DNA of 64,000 nt from Gremmenia infestans (GCA_032629725.1 JAFEVB010000015.1:558001-622000); one strand, 5' to 3'. Counted from the first letter of the stretch, positions 1-12,954 are shown. A program made the numbers and translations. The notes: generated by a model from the letters alone, not told the origin.

Positions 1-1500
1 TATAAACTTAAGAATATAGATATTAATTTTAGTAGTATTAGTAAAATAAAAATAATTATAATTCTAGTTAAATATTTAATTAGTATAGTTTAAAAAGAAT
101 TATATTTTAAAAATACTTTTTATTTTAAACTTAAATAGTTTTTCTAGCTTAGATAAAAGAAATAGTTAGTTTAAGATATCTTTATAAATTACTTAATATA
201 AGATTAAAAATATCTTAATACTCTAGTATATATAACTTTAGATATCTATTTAATAATATTTTAATAGCTTCTTTTTTTTCTTTTTCTTCTCTATTATCTT
301 CTTCTAATAGCTTACTCTAATATATATACTTTAGTAGTACTACTAGCTTTTTATTATTCTATTTTTCTTTTAATAATTCTTTAATTTATTTATCTACTAC
401 TTTTATAGTCTTTTTTTATTTTATTTCTACTTTAGCTTTCTTAAGCTTTCTTATAAGCTTTTTTTTTCTTAGCTTTTAAAGCTATATTAAGATTAATCTT
501 TTCTAGGCTACTACTATAGCTTATATTTCTAGATACTTATTATATAGAGATAAAAAGATATAAAAGTAAAATAGAGATATTTTATAAAGTATTTATAGCT
601 TAATAATTAGAAGGTTCTTAGATATTCTAACTTTATAATATTTAGCTAGTTATAATAATATTTTAGTTATAGTTTAATTTTATACTTTTTTATTAATCTA
701 CTTTCTAAATTATAATAGTCTATCTCCTAAAAGAATAAAAAGATTAGAATATAAAAATTTAATAATAAAAAATTATAATTTAGAAAAAAATAAGATATAA
801 TTATATTTATAAGCTAATCTTTAGAAAATAAAAAAGTCTAGAGTAAAAATCTTTAAATAGAAGTACTAGTACTAAAAAAGAAGTAAGATAATAATACTTT
901 ATAACTAGCATTTTACTAAAAGCTTTTATAATCTATCTTCTTTTTTATCTTCTAATAAGAAGCTAGACTTCTAGAAGTTTATCTAGTTATAAAAAAGTAC
1001 TTTTAGTTCTAAGAATATAAAAAGAGTTTTCTTATATAAGTAGAAGCTATTATTCTATTAGATAGAAAGTATTAGTATATACTTCTATTAGAATATTAGT
1101 TATATAATAGACTAAAAGAAACTAGAAGGATTTTTATAATCTATTAGAATCTTTTAGAATCCTAGGTTATAAAGGTTCTATATAAGACTAGATTATTATC
1201 TATTAGATAGAAGCTTTATATTTAATTTAATTAGTCTTTTTAATATATACTTATTATTTATACTTAGTAATAAGCTATACTTCTAAGTATAGCAACTTAT
1301 AAAACTCTAATAGATATATAGATACTAATCTAATAATAAGCTAGGTCTAAGAACCTATCTTAAGTTACTTAACTTATCTAGATACTATATAAGCCAGATG
1401 ATTATTATTCATATCTATCTATATTAGGTCTTAAACTTACTAGATAAGAACATAGCACTTTTTATAAAAAACCTCTAGTCTATTATCATTTAGAGCTTCT
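1..1500. repeat. AT-rich block with RIP-like composition
   Basis: This stretch is extremely AT-rich and has no long open frame on either strand. Almost every remaining C is followed by T and almost every G is preceded by A, so CpA, CpG and CpC are nearly absent and TpA is very common. That is the expected end state of C-to-T mutation by repeat-induced point mutation in Pezizomycotina, applied to both strands of a repeat. Composition returns to normal between about 1385 and 1510. The original element, probably a transposon, cannot be recognised. It may continue to the left of the window. Confidence 0.8.
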
Positions 1501-2148
1501 CTAGAGTCGTGCGCAAGAATGTAAAGATTTATTACGAATTGCCCTAGCGACCGCCTTGTATGAACCTTGTATACAGCAGGGGCTCCGTAATGTCGAACAA
1601 TCGTCTGCAGGTGCGAGCTACCCGATAGAGATCAGTATCCATATCCAATCTCCTCGCGGGGGAGAGATTTTGTACGATCATCCCGAGGATCTTGGGAGCG
1701 AGATCCAATAGACCTGCCATGGTTGTAAGATGAAGTGGACATAGGCCTTCGAATTAGACCTAAGTGCAGAAAATGTGGTTTCGGTCAAGTAACCTGATAG
1801 CACGATGTGCGTTCCTAATTCTACTCTCCTTTTTGGTAACGAACAGTCATTGAAGTGTTGCTTGGCCTAAAACAGGACAACATATGGGCGGCGATGCATG
1901 GTTAGCTAGTGGGCTGCATACACGCTAGTTTGGCGTATTATTCGTCTATAACTGCCTAGCTCGGTGCTTGTAAGTAGGTAGGTATGTTATGCTCGGGCTT
2001 TTAATCCACTAAGAAATGAATTAATATGAAGTTCTAATTATAGAAATGGGGCTTCTCTCTTCTCTATTGTTCTCTCCCTCCGCTTCTTTGCTACCTCAAC
2101 CTCACGCCGCACTTAGAAAGCGCCTAGATCATTGGCATGTTATATGTC
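1501..2148. other. Intergenic, no gene seen
   Basis: Normal-composition DNA between the AT-rich block and the 3' end of the transcription factor gene. No convincing open frame or RNA gene was seen. It probably holds the 3' UTR of the minus-strand gene. Confidence 0.5.
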
Positions 2149-5100
2149 TTATTGATATGTTTCAACTAAAACATCTAAAGTCCTAATTGCTCTCCTTGCA
2201 CTACCCCATCCTCTTGATCGAGCTAGAAGATTCCTGCCCTCAACTAGGACCTTGGTATACCCCCCTTTACTACACAAATTACCTACGCCCATAATGTTCG
2301 CCTTCATGGTCAGACCTCTCTTTACAAAGAGCTGCACCAGCTCGTCATCCGCTGGACGATCTAGCTGCATCGAAGTAGGGAATAGCAGACCTGCATCATC
2401 TTCATCTCGATCTCGAGTTACCTCGGTATTCTCGCTGTTATGATTGGTATTAGTTCCGGAAGTATGGACTGCGAACCGCCCATAAGCCCACAGAATGAGA
2501 GTAGCAAGAAAGACGGAAGAGGGCTCGTAGAATGCATCGACGGAGTAACGGCGAACATGCCAGAATAGCACCCCAGCGTGAATTATAGCGAGTCGAGCTT
2601 TGTATTGATCCTCTGTTGCCCAACGCTTGATGTCTTTCGTGAGACTGACTGTCTCGTCCCCGTTGGAATTTGTGGGCTCGTGGGTCATGAGCTGTGCTAA
2701 CTGGACAATTTTCCGGAACGGGGTGAGTAGAATGACGCGAGCTAAATGTAGGTGGAGGACAGTGGTGTGTTCCATCCCTGATGCTGCGCCAATGACACTG
2801 TTGGCGTGCCAGTGGAGGATATCGAGGCAATCGCAGGCGGAATTTCGCCATTTTGAATATGCTTGTATGTCAGGAAGCCATACCGGATTTCCTCTATCTA
2901 TCATCTGAACATCTTGTCGGTCGGCCGTAGGATCCCAGAGCGTCAGAGGCTGTGTGAAGTAGTTCTCAACTTCCCAGGTTCGATGGAAGAGTGCGTGAAT
3001 ACATAAGATGCGGCTGAATTCTCCGGTTGATGATTGCACACGCTTTTCAATGTATGCTAGTTGAATTGCCGAAGAAAGTGACGGACTTGCTGGATGATGT
3101 CAGTATGGACGACTGGCTGGGAAAGGGTGGCTTACGTGTCGAGCAGCTGTAGAGCTGATACCAATCAAGAGCTGATTTTGCCCCCCACAATACCTCTTGG
3201 CAAGGAATGGGGGCTCTTGCGTCCTCAAGTGACAATAAGGGGCGTATTTGGAAATGAAATGCCCACATACAATCTAATAACTGTTGCAATATGTCAGCAC
3301 TTTGGTACAAAGTGTATGGTTGCTTCCAGACATCTCGTGAGTCCCAGAATCACTCATTCCTAGTGTGCACACTTGCGTGTGCTACTTAGATATCCCGGGT
3401 TGCGAGGAGTAATGAATAAAGGAATATATGTCATTGGACGCGGTTAAAAGTCACACAAGGTCACTAGAGAAACAAGTAAAGGAGTTGAAGACGTACCCAT
3501 ATACAATATCCCGTCCTGCGACAGATTTCTCCCTCGTACCAAGTTCTCCACTTATCCTCCACCGCAAGCCCAGTATTATGGAGTTCTTCTTCTGTTAATG
3601 GTTTGGAGTTGTTCCACTCGGTGTTACAGAATGATACCAGGTCACCATGGTAGCTCTTCGCAGTGCTCGGCGCGTGCTGATCGCCTGAATACATCGTCCC
3701 AACGCTGTTCAGTAGTTTCGCTTGGGTCAGGATTAGGAGGTTTGGTTTGTGGTCGCCCCCACTCTCTTCCTACATTTTTTTTAATGAGCCGGGTCTTGTA
3801 AATTAGAGGAGGCAGTACTCACAACTGTCTGAATCGCGCGGCGAAGGAATTCATGGATGGGTGCAGAGTAGATCCTGGAATCCTCAACGTCAAGGTGATG
3901 ACTCCCAACAGCAGCCAATGCCAATATTAATAGCCAATGAGACGTCGACAAATCGAGTGTTGGTGGATGTGTGAATGGTAAGATAGATTGGAAGTTATCA
4001 AAGTACAACTGGATGAAATGGCCGAACAATGGCAATGGTGGAAAAGAAGAGCCAGAGAACCCGGAGTAATGATTCGAGGCAATGCATGTGAGGCTAAAGA
4101 TTTCCGATATCTCGTTGTATATGTGGAGCGGGAGTGGGCGAAGACTTGAAGCGTTGATATCTAAGTGCGGATATTCGTCCGAATTAGGAAAACAAAAATC
4201 TGTATCCAAGTCTCTTGAATCATTATTGAGTACCAGTCTAGTGGAATATGGTGCCTTTCGCACGCGAGGCAGTCTAGCCCCTCCACCGTTTACGTAATAA
4301 CGTCCAGCACCCTGAGTACAAAGCGATCCCGGGCTTGATACCCTTTGAGAATCCCCAGACTTTTGTAGTGCATGGTTGTTATGATGCAGGCTCCCAGGGG
4401 ATGTTTCGTGCTGGATACTGGCGGGATCAATCACGCGGCCAAAGTCAAGAGAGGTGCCCTGATTGTTTCGTCCCGAACCTGGAGATTGAATTTCATCTGG
4501 TGAGCCGAAAGTATTTCCGAGACCGACCTGGAAATCCGGAGTCCAATCATATGGAAGCCAATTCAATGATGAGTTGTTGCTTTCATACCAACGATCTGAA
4601 ATACCCCGTTCACTTTGTGTTTCCATGAAGGCGTTTGTTTGAAGTTGGGCCGAATTTGGTTGGAGGTCAACCGGCCTAGCGAGGTCTCTAGGGAGTGAGC
4701 TTGGTTCTTTAGAATTGTGAACTTCCAGTCGGACATCCTGTGATATGGAAGACCTCTGTGCTTGCATCGTCTCAGCGGTCCTTGGATTGAAGTCTCGAAG
4801 AGGAGGGGGGTTTGCTAAGCTCAAATCGTATGCAGCTGTAAAATCACGACCACCATCGTGCGCGCTTGATTGAAACCGACCCTGGCTCTGGTCCCTGGGC
4901 GAGGCAGACGTAGAATAAGTCATCGGCGAGTCTTCGTAACTAGCCGTGTCTTGTCCGACACGTACAGGGGATGAACTATGCTCATACTGACTGGGAGTTC
5001 TCGGGGTCCCTCTCCTTGACCGACTAGCATCGGGATAGCTACACTCGAGACCACGTTTCCCACATCCGGAGCACGTCGTACCGCCAGTACATTTCCTCCT

Positions 5101-5464
5101 CGCGAGAGCACATTGGATACAGGCTCTTGCACCCTTTTCAAGAACACTCCTTTTTGGTTCTTGGTGGACTTGCTCATGCCGTCTCAGAGCATCACTGCAT
5201 AGAACGTCAACATGTGATTTGGCAACACATATATGCCACAACTCACATTCTGTAAAAAGACTTTCGACAGTACGTGCACTTGAGAAAGCGTTCTTTCGTA
5301 TGACCTCGCGAGTGTCGGGTCAGATGTTCCACCCGGCTGAAAGTCTGGTGACATTCCGGACAGGAAACCCGTACACTCCGAGGTCCATCCTGAACGTTAT
5401 TTGCATTCTGTTCTGATGAAGCTTAGTTACTTGTATTTGCTTTAGGATTTTTGGACTCACCCAT
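2149..5464 (-). CDS. C2H2 plus Zn2Cys6 transcription factor
   Basis: Predicted nuclear transcription factor of 966 residues in six exons: 5464-5461, 5412-5247, 5194-3823, 3769-3497, 3280-3136 and 3089-2149 (2901 nt, in frame). Two C2H2 fingers come first (C19-C22-H35-H39 and C47-C50-H63-H67), followed by a binuclear zinc cluster with cysteines 82, 85, 92, 98, 101 and 108. The middle is Ser/Pro-rich and likely disordered. The rest resembles the fungal-specific transcription factor domain, with EICRRTGYCIW, then LLDCMWAFHFQ and SPSLSSAIQLAYIEK. The junctions rest on phase and on rejoining these family motifs; the intron at 3281-3496 is long (216 nt) and could hide a small exon. The start is the first ATG in frame, only four bases before an intron, so an upstream exon is possible. 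Target genes cannot be inferred. Confidence 0.85.
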
Positions 5465-6104
5465 TGGAACATTCTGCCATAGTCAGCTTCCTCGAGGACT
5501 CTTGTCGTTGACATTGGAAAGTTGTCTTACGTTTTGGAGCACGTAGAGCTATAATGCGGGGTACAGTAGAATGCGGATTTCATGTGGCGGTGGTTGCTTC
5601 ATCAGCCAATGAATTCTAGCCTTGCCCATAGTCACGTGTCAAAGAGACCAATTGACTTCTAGTACTTGCTTCAGCTAGCAGTACTCGTACTTCATTCTGG
5701 TAAACTAATAAGGCTAATGGCAACTTTCCGGCTGTCTGTTAATATCTGGGTAATGATCCTAAGGCATGTTGAGGTAATATGTCACATATTGAAGATGTAG
5801 CAAATATTTCTCCCGTTGAATGTTTCTATATCCCTACATCTATTTAATTTCATAAGGTTCAACGTATCTCATGTCTGTACAAAGATAACAGGACGTAGCC
5901 CTAAACCTCAACCAACCCTGCCCAGGGTATCTGATCCGTAATGTTCCACACTAAAACGTGAGTGCTTGAGGTAATGCCTAAACTCCATGCTAAATATCAG
6001 GCCAAGTGAAGCCATGCAATGACTTTAATGTTAACAAAGGAAATACTGCCTAAACTGGCCGCTGATGCACTGCATCATCAGACATGACTCATGATATAAT
6101 TCAA
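5465..6104. other. Intergenic, no gene seen
   Basis: About 640 bp holding the promoter of the zinc-finger gene and the 3' flank of the next minus-strand gene. No gene or clear repeat seen. Confidence 0.5.
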
Positions 6105-7436
6105 TCAATCCCTTGCAACAATGACGCCGCCGAGGTATCCCATGTCATTCATCAATCCCTCTAAAGCACTCATGTTTTCGCTATCCGGCGCTGGAAACGT
6201 AGAAGCTCCTCCGAACGTAGACCTAGCGGCAGACTTGGTCAGGCTTGATGTGGTTGCCTCTTTTCGGAGAGTATGTTCAGACGCATACTGATCATCGGGT
6301 AAGCTGTAGCCGCTAAACCCACTGAGTACAGTCTCGTCGATCACGGGACTGTAAGTGAACTCATTCTCGCTGCCAATGTCTACAGAGAATTCATCGTCGT
6401 CGCATGAATCCGAGATGGAAGGTGTTTCACTAAAGTCGAAGTGGCTGTCGGCAGGCGAACTGATAGTTGTGGAAACAGTCGAGACGGAGAAATGGGATCT
6501 TGGTAGCTCTGCAGCTGAGATGGCCGCTCGCAGACGAAGAGGAGGTGGCACAAGAGTTTCTTCCGGCAGCAGTGGAAGAGGTTTAGAAGTATTTGTGGCG
6601 GTGCGTACTTGTGGGGACTGTGAGCGCATTCGCGACGGTGCAGGTGACAATTGGGTGAAGATGCCTCGATTGTTCAAGGAAATACGGTTCAGCTGGCTAG
6701 CAAAATTGTCGTCATCTTCAGCTTCTTCCACGATCTCGTCTGGGATGACGAGCGTGGTACTGTGGTATGTGTTGCTTTCATGAGTGGCTAGTTGTCGGAG
6801 TGGCGAAGGTTCCCGAGAAAGAGATATCTTTGACTGCGGGGATGTATCACGCGTCTGGGGTACAGATGTGGCCTTCCTCAAATCCTCCGATAGGTTGATG
6901 AGAGACGTGTTGCTGGCGCTGCTACTTCCCTCTACCGTATTGGTTGTTGACGTAGACCGGCCACGCTTATCGTTGTCTTGGAATGATGATACAGCTGGTG
7001 ATCGAAGTCCGAAAAAGGCCTTTGGAGACCATGGTGACCTTTCAGGCTTGCTTGGTGGTGAGACGGAACGTGCATTCCTCTTCTTGGCGACCAAGGACGG
7101 TGATGTGTTCAAACGAGGGAGGATGGTAGGGGTCGGAGGTGGAGGTCGCGGCGCCATAAACTTATCGGCAGGGTTCATTGTTTTGATATCACTATTCGCC
7201 ATAGAGGTCATCGAAGCGCTGCGATATCGAAGTGGTTGAATCTCAACTGGGACCGAGAGAAGATTGACCGGTTGACCTGGGAGATATGGGCAAGATGTAG
7301 TTGATGGAAGTGAGGGGTCATAGTGTTCGGTGCCATCGTCGAGCTCGTACTATATGCACACATGTGAGTTTATTTGTTCCTTCGGGTCTGTTTCGTATAT
7401 AGAATAACATACGTAGTAATAATAGGTGGAGCCCAT
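6105..7436 (-). CDS. Conserved fungal protein, poly-Tyr N-terminus
   Basis: Predicted protein of 422 residues in two exons, 7436-7413 and 7349-6105, joined across a 63-nt intron (donor GTATGT, acceptor ATAG) in phase 0. The first exon encodes only eight residues, MGSTYYYY; the second continues YELDDGTEHYDP, making a run of five tyrosines. The rest is Ser/Pro/Thr-rich: a PRPPPPTPTILPRL stretch, an SPWSPKAFFGLRSP segment, then many acidic and serine-rich patches. No transmembrane segment or catalytic motif was seen. The tiny first exon is supported by the good splice sites and by the clean frame from the acceptor; without it the first ATG would lie at 7211 (MTSMANS). I do not recognise a function. 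Confidence 0.75.
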
Positions 7437-9119
7437 TTTCAAACCACCAGTCCGTTTAGGGCTGCTGTCGCCACCTCCGTCGCAGATGATATCCGTAAAT
7501 GCGTAACAGCCTCGCCATTGACCGCGCGAGCGCCTAGTATCTCGTTCCATCGGATAATGTTTCGAGAAATTGTCCCAGGAACCAATTAGATGAACAGAAT
7601 GTGTAGATGGCGACGTCTGGCTATAAAAATCATAAGTAAGCGTGGTGAAACAAGGGTAATATTTAAATGAAAGGCCAAGCTTGTAGGGGTCATGTCGCTC
7701 TTATATTGAGGACTTGGTGGCAGATAAGAATAAACCATTTTTCCGACTCCTCCACTTTAAAGGTCGGATAAATGGGCGATAATCAACTTGATCATAGAAA
7801 GCCATATATGTGTTGTACCCTCTAGACAACCCGGGACAAGAAGCGGACATGATCAATGGAAGTATCCTGCGACACGAAGAGTGGAGAGCTCCCGCCAATG
7901 CATTGCGAGTACTTTCGTGGCCGAGTAACTCAGAGCTCCCAAAGTAAAGCAGCCGCGAATTGATTTTGCAAATATTCCAGTTGAATGAGGGCAAAGACAT
8001 AGTCAATGCAATTCAAACGGGAAGTTTCCACATTTACTCGGCACCACTGCCAGATTTCATTCTCCTGTAGCAGCGTGTGCACGGGTAGGTATTGAAACTT
8101 TTGAGGTTTTTGAATTGACGAGCCACTTCAATCAATTGACCGCTCCAAATGCCACTCGAGCTATTGGGAAGGGCTCTCAAAACCTTTCCGTGCGACGCAT
8201 AAAAGGACCTGGGAGACTACTATATTTTGGGGGAAAGAAGAAAAAGCTGTTACGTACGTCATGAAGGTTGTCAGAGCTGTGTCCATTGTGTCGTATTATT
8301 AGTGCTCAGGACCGGCCCAAGACAAAGATTAAGTATTATGTTGAAGGTAGGTTGGAGGTAGTTGGAAAGATGCGTCGACGTTGTCTTATAAGTTGGATGA
8401 GATCAATGTCTAGTACCTCCATACCAGGCCGAGCATGCGGGGACCTAGTCGAGCCTTGAGGAAGTGGCTTGGTGAATGAAACGGTACACTCGAGTACTGA
8501 TTGCTTCCTCGGATAGGTTTGAAGTTACCGCGTATTTTGAGGTGCGACGTTGAGAAGTTCTCGTGGAATTGGAGTGTTGGTCAAGTGACCAGTAGAGATG
8601 GGGTCCTGACTTGGAAGCGCCGTGATGCTGGTCTGGACTTGTTCGCGATAGGCCTCCAGGATTGGGCGCGTACAAAGTATTTCAGGAAAGGAAGTTTTTG
8701 GAACAAGGCGGTGTTTGATCGATGTGCCTTGTAAGGAAAGTTCTTATGCTGTGCTGGGGATTATTTATTTCTGATGTTTGTTTAATGGTGCTTGTTGATG
8801 TTGACCAACGAGGAGAGATGATGGAAGATGGATGATGGATGGATGGAATGATCTTCCCTTTAAGGAGGAGAGGGGCAGCTCCTATTCCAGTTACTGAAGC
8901 AGTCTGGTCTGGTCTGCTTGCGGGTTGTGGTGTGGATGCTAGTAGTAAGCCGGCCAGCCCTTTTGCTAGCGAAATTGCACCAAGTTCCAATTGCCTCACG
9001 GCACCGGCTATGAACTTAAAAAGACGTTGTGGGTGGTTTGCTTGGCATTACTCGATACATTTCCAGACAATGGGATTATAGAATGGAAATGGGGATGCGC
9101 AATGTTCTTGCCAAATGCT

Positions 9120-9147
9120 GTACAGTACAGTACAGTACAGTACTGTA
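9120..9147. repeat. CAGTA microsatellite with palindromic end
   Basis: About five copies of the 5-mer TACAG/CAGTA, ending in TACTGTA so that the 3' end is self-complementary with the array. A smaller patch of the same motif recurs near 9238-9252. Confidence 0.85.
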
Positions 9148-9962
9148 GGTAAGGGTAAGGTACCTTATTGTCTCGGAATCCGAGTTGTGGTTGCATTCCT
9201 CATCTTCTAGGTTAAACCTTAATAAAACTCACCTCTAAGTACAGTACAGTAGTGGTGCAGAGACCAGAACAGCTGAGCTTCAGCTCCTCAAACACGACTG
9301 AAAAATACCGAGGACCCCAATGGGGCGAAAAGGCGTCGGCGGTTTCTGCCATCCATAATCCATAATACTATGACGTTTGGTCGTGACCCTGCAATTTGAG
9401 ACCCAGGACCAAGGCGCGAATGCATGGAGCAGGACTGGCAGTGCACGGCAGGCAGGGCAGGCAGGGCAGCAGGACAGACAGCAAGGATGGAACGGACTAA
9501 ACTGTGAAATATACCAATTCGGAGGGTTTTGTTTGATTATGCATGCATTGATCAATGTTGCATGTACCTTAGGTATCACTACCGCTGTGTAAGGTACCTA
9601 CCTACCCTACGTACCTATACCTCCGTAGAGTTCCTGACCATCATGGCTGAAATCAAGGTTGTCGTCAAAAAGTAAATTGCTATTTATTTACCGTGCACAG
9701 GTAAGTGCTTCTTACTGGTGCATAGACATTGCCACAGGACAGTCCGTCCATATTAGTAAGTATCATACCCTTCTAGTGCCGACCTATCGGTACTGTACCT
9801 CCGTAGACTTACTGTATCCATGTATCCTTGTTGTGTCTGGTCTGCCCGCTGCGCTGCATAGATCTCGGGTAGCGAATCAGCCATGCATGCAATGCCATCG
9901 TTTGCATCTGAAACGGCCCATTGATTGGCTGATGCTGCAACAAGGCAAATCACACCGTCCGT

Positions 9963-9990
9963 GCACACACACACACACACACACACACAC
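9963..9990. repeat. CA dinucleotide microsatellite
   Basis: An uninterrupted CA/GT run of about 13-14 units beginning after GTG at 9961. Likely length-polymorphic. No gene overlaps it convincingly. Confidence 0.9.
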
Positions 9991-10174
9991 TTCATACAGT
10001 TAGTAACTCATACATCCAAAATGAATCTATCTGGTCGCGACGCGTGAAATAGGAGAAACGCGTGTTGGATCTCATAGGATGAGGGTAGGAACAAGATGAG
10101 ATGAGAAGATGTCTCGATTCGATACTCAGCCATTACCTGGTGCTTTGTACAACCCTTCAGTTATCCATCTGAAA

Positions 10175-10245
10175 CCCCCCTATTACAACCCCCAATTCAA
10201 CCCTCAATTCAACTCCCAATTACAACCCCCAATTACAACCCCCAA
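10175..10245. repeat. Imperfect short tandem repeat, AAYYCCCAATTMC type
   Basis: About five degenerate copies of a 10-13 bp unit, seen as alternating CCCAATTCAA and CCCAATTACAA blocks. It lies in the gene-poor interval. Confidence 0.6.
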
Positions 10246-10979
10246 CATCAGCCATTGTTCCTCATACATACCGCAGCGCTATTGTTTCAACCTTTATTTT
10301 CCATGCTAATTATAATTTATAACAGACTCCTGTCAGCCTATGTCAGCCTCAGCCCGAGTCATCATGTTTCAAGTCTTTTATTACAGCCTTACAGGTAGAA
10401 TGTCTCTTGGCCTAGAAGAATATATCTATCATTTGATCTAAAGTTACGACTAGGTCTAAAGCATTATTCAATACTTCACTACCTTTTTACTATAACTCTC
10501 TCCTTCTCAGATGTTTCTGTTCGAATGCAGTTGTAGATGAGGTGGTTGCTTTCTCCCCTAGCAAGTTCTTTCTGACGAGGCGTAGGAGGGGAATACTTCG
10601 TGCCTTTCTACATGACTTCTTGTGACGAGGCCTTATGTTATAGGAAGCTCTTTTCTCAATCCAATCCCAGCCTTCTTACACCCTTAATTAGCCTGAAGTT
10701 ATGTCGAGGTCCAGCTTGGCCAACAGCAGATACATGTGACAAAGAGATTAATATTAGTATTAGGTATCCGGCACCTCTACTACCAGAGATGAGATGAAGC
10801 ACTTCTACGCTTTCGTTCGTACAGCACTCCTACTAGCCTCAATTTCAAGCCCAAACACCAACCCATCATAATTCAATCCAAGCCAACACACATGTACATC
10901 ACAGTGGAATGCTAAATGCCCTGCATATCCCTCTAGTCCATTTTATACAATCGCCTCTTCCATTAATGTTGTAATTTGC

Positions 10980-12148
10980 TCACAGTTCCACTTTCTTCGC
11001 GTCGGCCTTAAACTGCGCGGCCTTCTTGGTGCGCTCGTATCTTGCTGTAGTATCCCCCCCAGTCCAGCGCGTGTTCAAGAATCGATCCCAGAATGTAAAG
11101 AAGGGTTGTGAGAAATTCGTCTTGATGCCCCAGCTCTGATGGTGGATATCATGGTAGCCTGCATTGTTGCTTGTAATAAGCTGTAGAGGGTCCCAGGGAA
11201 GAGTGTAGCCGCAGTGGTCGTCGACTGTTTTAATCGTGGAACCGAGAAAGAACAAAATTCCTTGCCTCGCTGTCAGGCCGGCGACCTTGTAGGCTATGCT
11301 TGTGCCGAGAGTATCGAGGAGGAATCCTTCGAAGGGGTGGTTATACAGAGCTCCGAAGGCATAGGGCACGTAAAGTCTGTGGTGGCGGGAGTGGAAAGTT
11401 GCTATATTGAGATTAGAGACAAAAGGTGAGAGAGGACCGACATTGACTTACTATAAAGCCACTTGTTCATATGCATGGCACGATGAAGAAAGTACTGCCA
11501 CGTATCCACAAAAAGAATAGCTACAAGGAATTGCAATACTGGTATGATGAACCAGTAGATCATCTTCGCAGCAAACATTTCCCAGCTCGTAAATGCGGGC
11601 ACGGGTGCCCCGCTCACAACATCCATCTCCATGATGAACGGGTACTTTCCTCCCGCTAGTACCCCCGCAATCATGGGATGAGAGCCCAGGAAGTTCTTTG
11701 AGAGTGCCGCAGCATTCAATCCAAAAAGGGCCAAGAGCTTCGGCAGAGCCCTTTGTGCAATTCGTAGTCTTGTCGCCCAGCGTGCTACGTCGTATGCTTC
11801 CATCCCAGTAACTTCTTCCGGCTCTGTCAGTCCCAGTATCGTACCGACCACCGTCTGTATGATTTGTTGTATGATGACATCGCGTGCGACTTCATAGCGC
11901 GAGACGTGGTTCCGTTGTTGTATCTCGGCGGGGGTGTGCAAGCGGTACTGCGGCCATACATCGTAGACATCGATATAGTGGAAGACCATGGACACGGCCC
12001 AGTATGCGACAACGGGGAGGAGCAGCGAGACGTAAAAGTCGGAAACAAAGGAGAAGAGCGGCTGGACCGGAGTGAGGGTGTATGATGGTAGAGGGGGGAG
12101 ATCGGACATGGTGGACGAATTGCCGGCGAGAGGAGTAATATTGGCCAT
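10980..12148 (-). CDS. SUR2: Sphinganine C4-hydroxylase (fatty acid hydroxylase superfamily)
   Basis: Predicted endoplasmic-reticulum membrane enzyme of 372 residues that hydroxylates C4 of the sphingoid base to make phytosphingosine. Two exons, 12148-11452 and 11401-10980, flank a 50-nt intron (GTAAGT..ATATAG). The three histidine clusters of the di-iron hydroxylases are present: HRAMH, HSRHH (assembled across and after the splice) and DIHHQ. VDTWQYFLHR, YVPYAFGALYN, FLLDTLGT, TVDDHCGYTLP and IKTNFSQPFFTFWDRF match the yeast Sur2 pattern closely. Several hydrophobic segments precede the His boxes. An in-frame ATG 30 codons upstream (12238) exists, but MANITPLAGNS gives the usual family length (yeast Sur2 is 349). 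It is divergent from the TCTP gene. Confidence 0.95.
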
Positions 12149-12954
12149 GTCGGAATGCAAGTAGCTTTCTAAAATTATGTGCGCATAAATGAAGGAGAAT
12201 AGAGGGAAGTAGGTGTCTAGTGAAGTGAAGGAGGACAAAGGATCGACGGTGGTGGTGGTGCACCAAGTTGTTTTTGAGGAAGACGGAGAAAGAGGAGGAG
12301 AGCTCTGGAGGGCAGAGGCACGCCACTCGTCAGTACGGAAAGTAATGAGATGGGGCTACTTTTAGACGGTACAATCTCGTTTAAATTCCTTACATCCGGC
12401 ACTCCCGCGATCTCCTGAGCGGAACGGCTCACTTGTAACTTTGGCACGATGAATTCACATAGAAGACAGGAATTGGAGTACGACTTCGAAATTTCCAATA
12501 TTCAGCCGTACTTGTTGGTGGTACGTCTTTCTGTTGTCGAGGCGTTGTGCAGAAGCCTTCGGTAAGAAATCGTATCGCATTGCGATAAGCATGGCATGGC
12601 ATGGCATGTGAAGTCATGCATGGAATGTGGGACCGATTGGATGTGGCTGTAGCGAAACTTTCGATTTTTTCAAATTCTTCAAAATTTCCATGTGACCCAT
12701 TGGGCACGTGTACTTGCACGTGTCAGACTGAATCGAGTACCAGAACCAGATCAGTTTTGGTTGTCGGAGAACTCTTCGCCTTAGGCAGCATGTCTAACCT
12801 ACTTCGGCCTAAGTCCTTCTGCCCCTCCCTTTTTTCCAACCCAAACCCACCAAGAATCAGAATCTCGACTTTCGAGTCCACACAGTCTTTGATACCCAGT
12901 CTCTTCTCTTCTCTTCCCAAAAATCTCAAATTTTTTCGCATTAACACCGCCATC
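12149..12954. promoter_or_regulatory. Divergent intergenic region between SUR2 and TCTP genes
   Basis: About 800 bp shared by two divergently transcribed start codons, so it must hold both promoters. A GGCAT run (about 12588-12610) is present. The last 150 bp before the TCTP start is rich in pyrimidine tracts (for example around 12896-12930), which is typical of highly expressed fungal genes. No specific factor site is claimed. Confidence 0.55.

Larger units (their letters stand above)
7437..10979. other. Long gene-poor interval with simple repeats
   Basis: About 3.5 kb without a convincing gene. The open frames are short, lack recognisable motifs and do not join into a longer frame. The interval holds a CAGTA microsatellite, a CA microsatellite and an imperfect AATTCAACCC-type repeat, listed separately. 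The part next to 7437 is likely the promoter and leader of the poly-Tyr gene. Confidence 0.5.

Noticed and set aside
12149..12238. Longer N-terminus for the sphinganine hydroxylase from the ATG at 12238
   Set aside because: The extra 30 residues exceed family length, and a good start (MANITPLAGNS) matches fungal homologs better.
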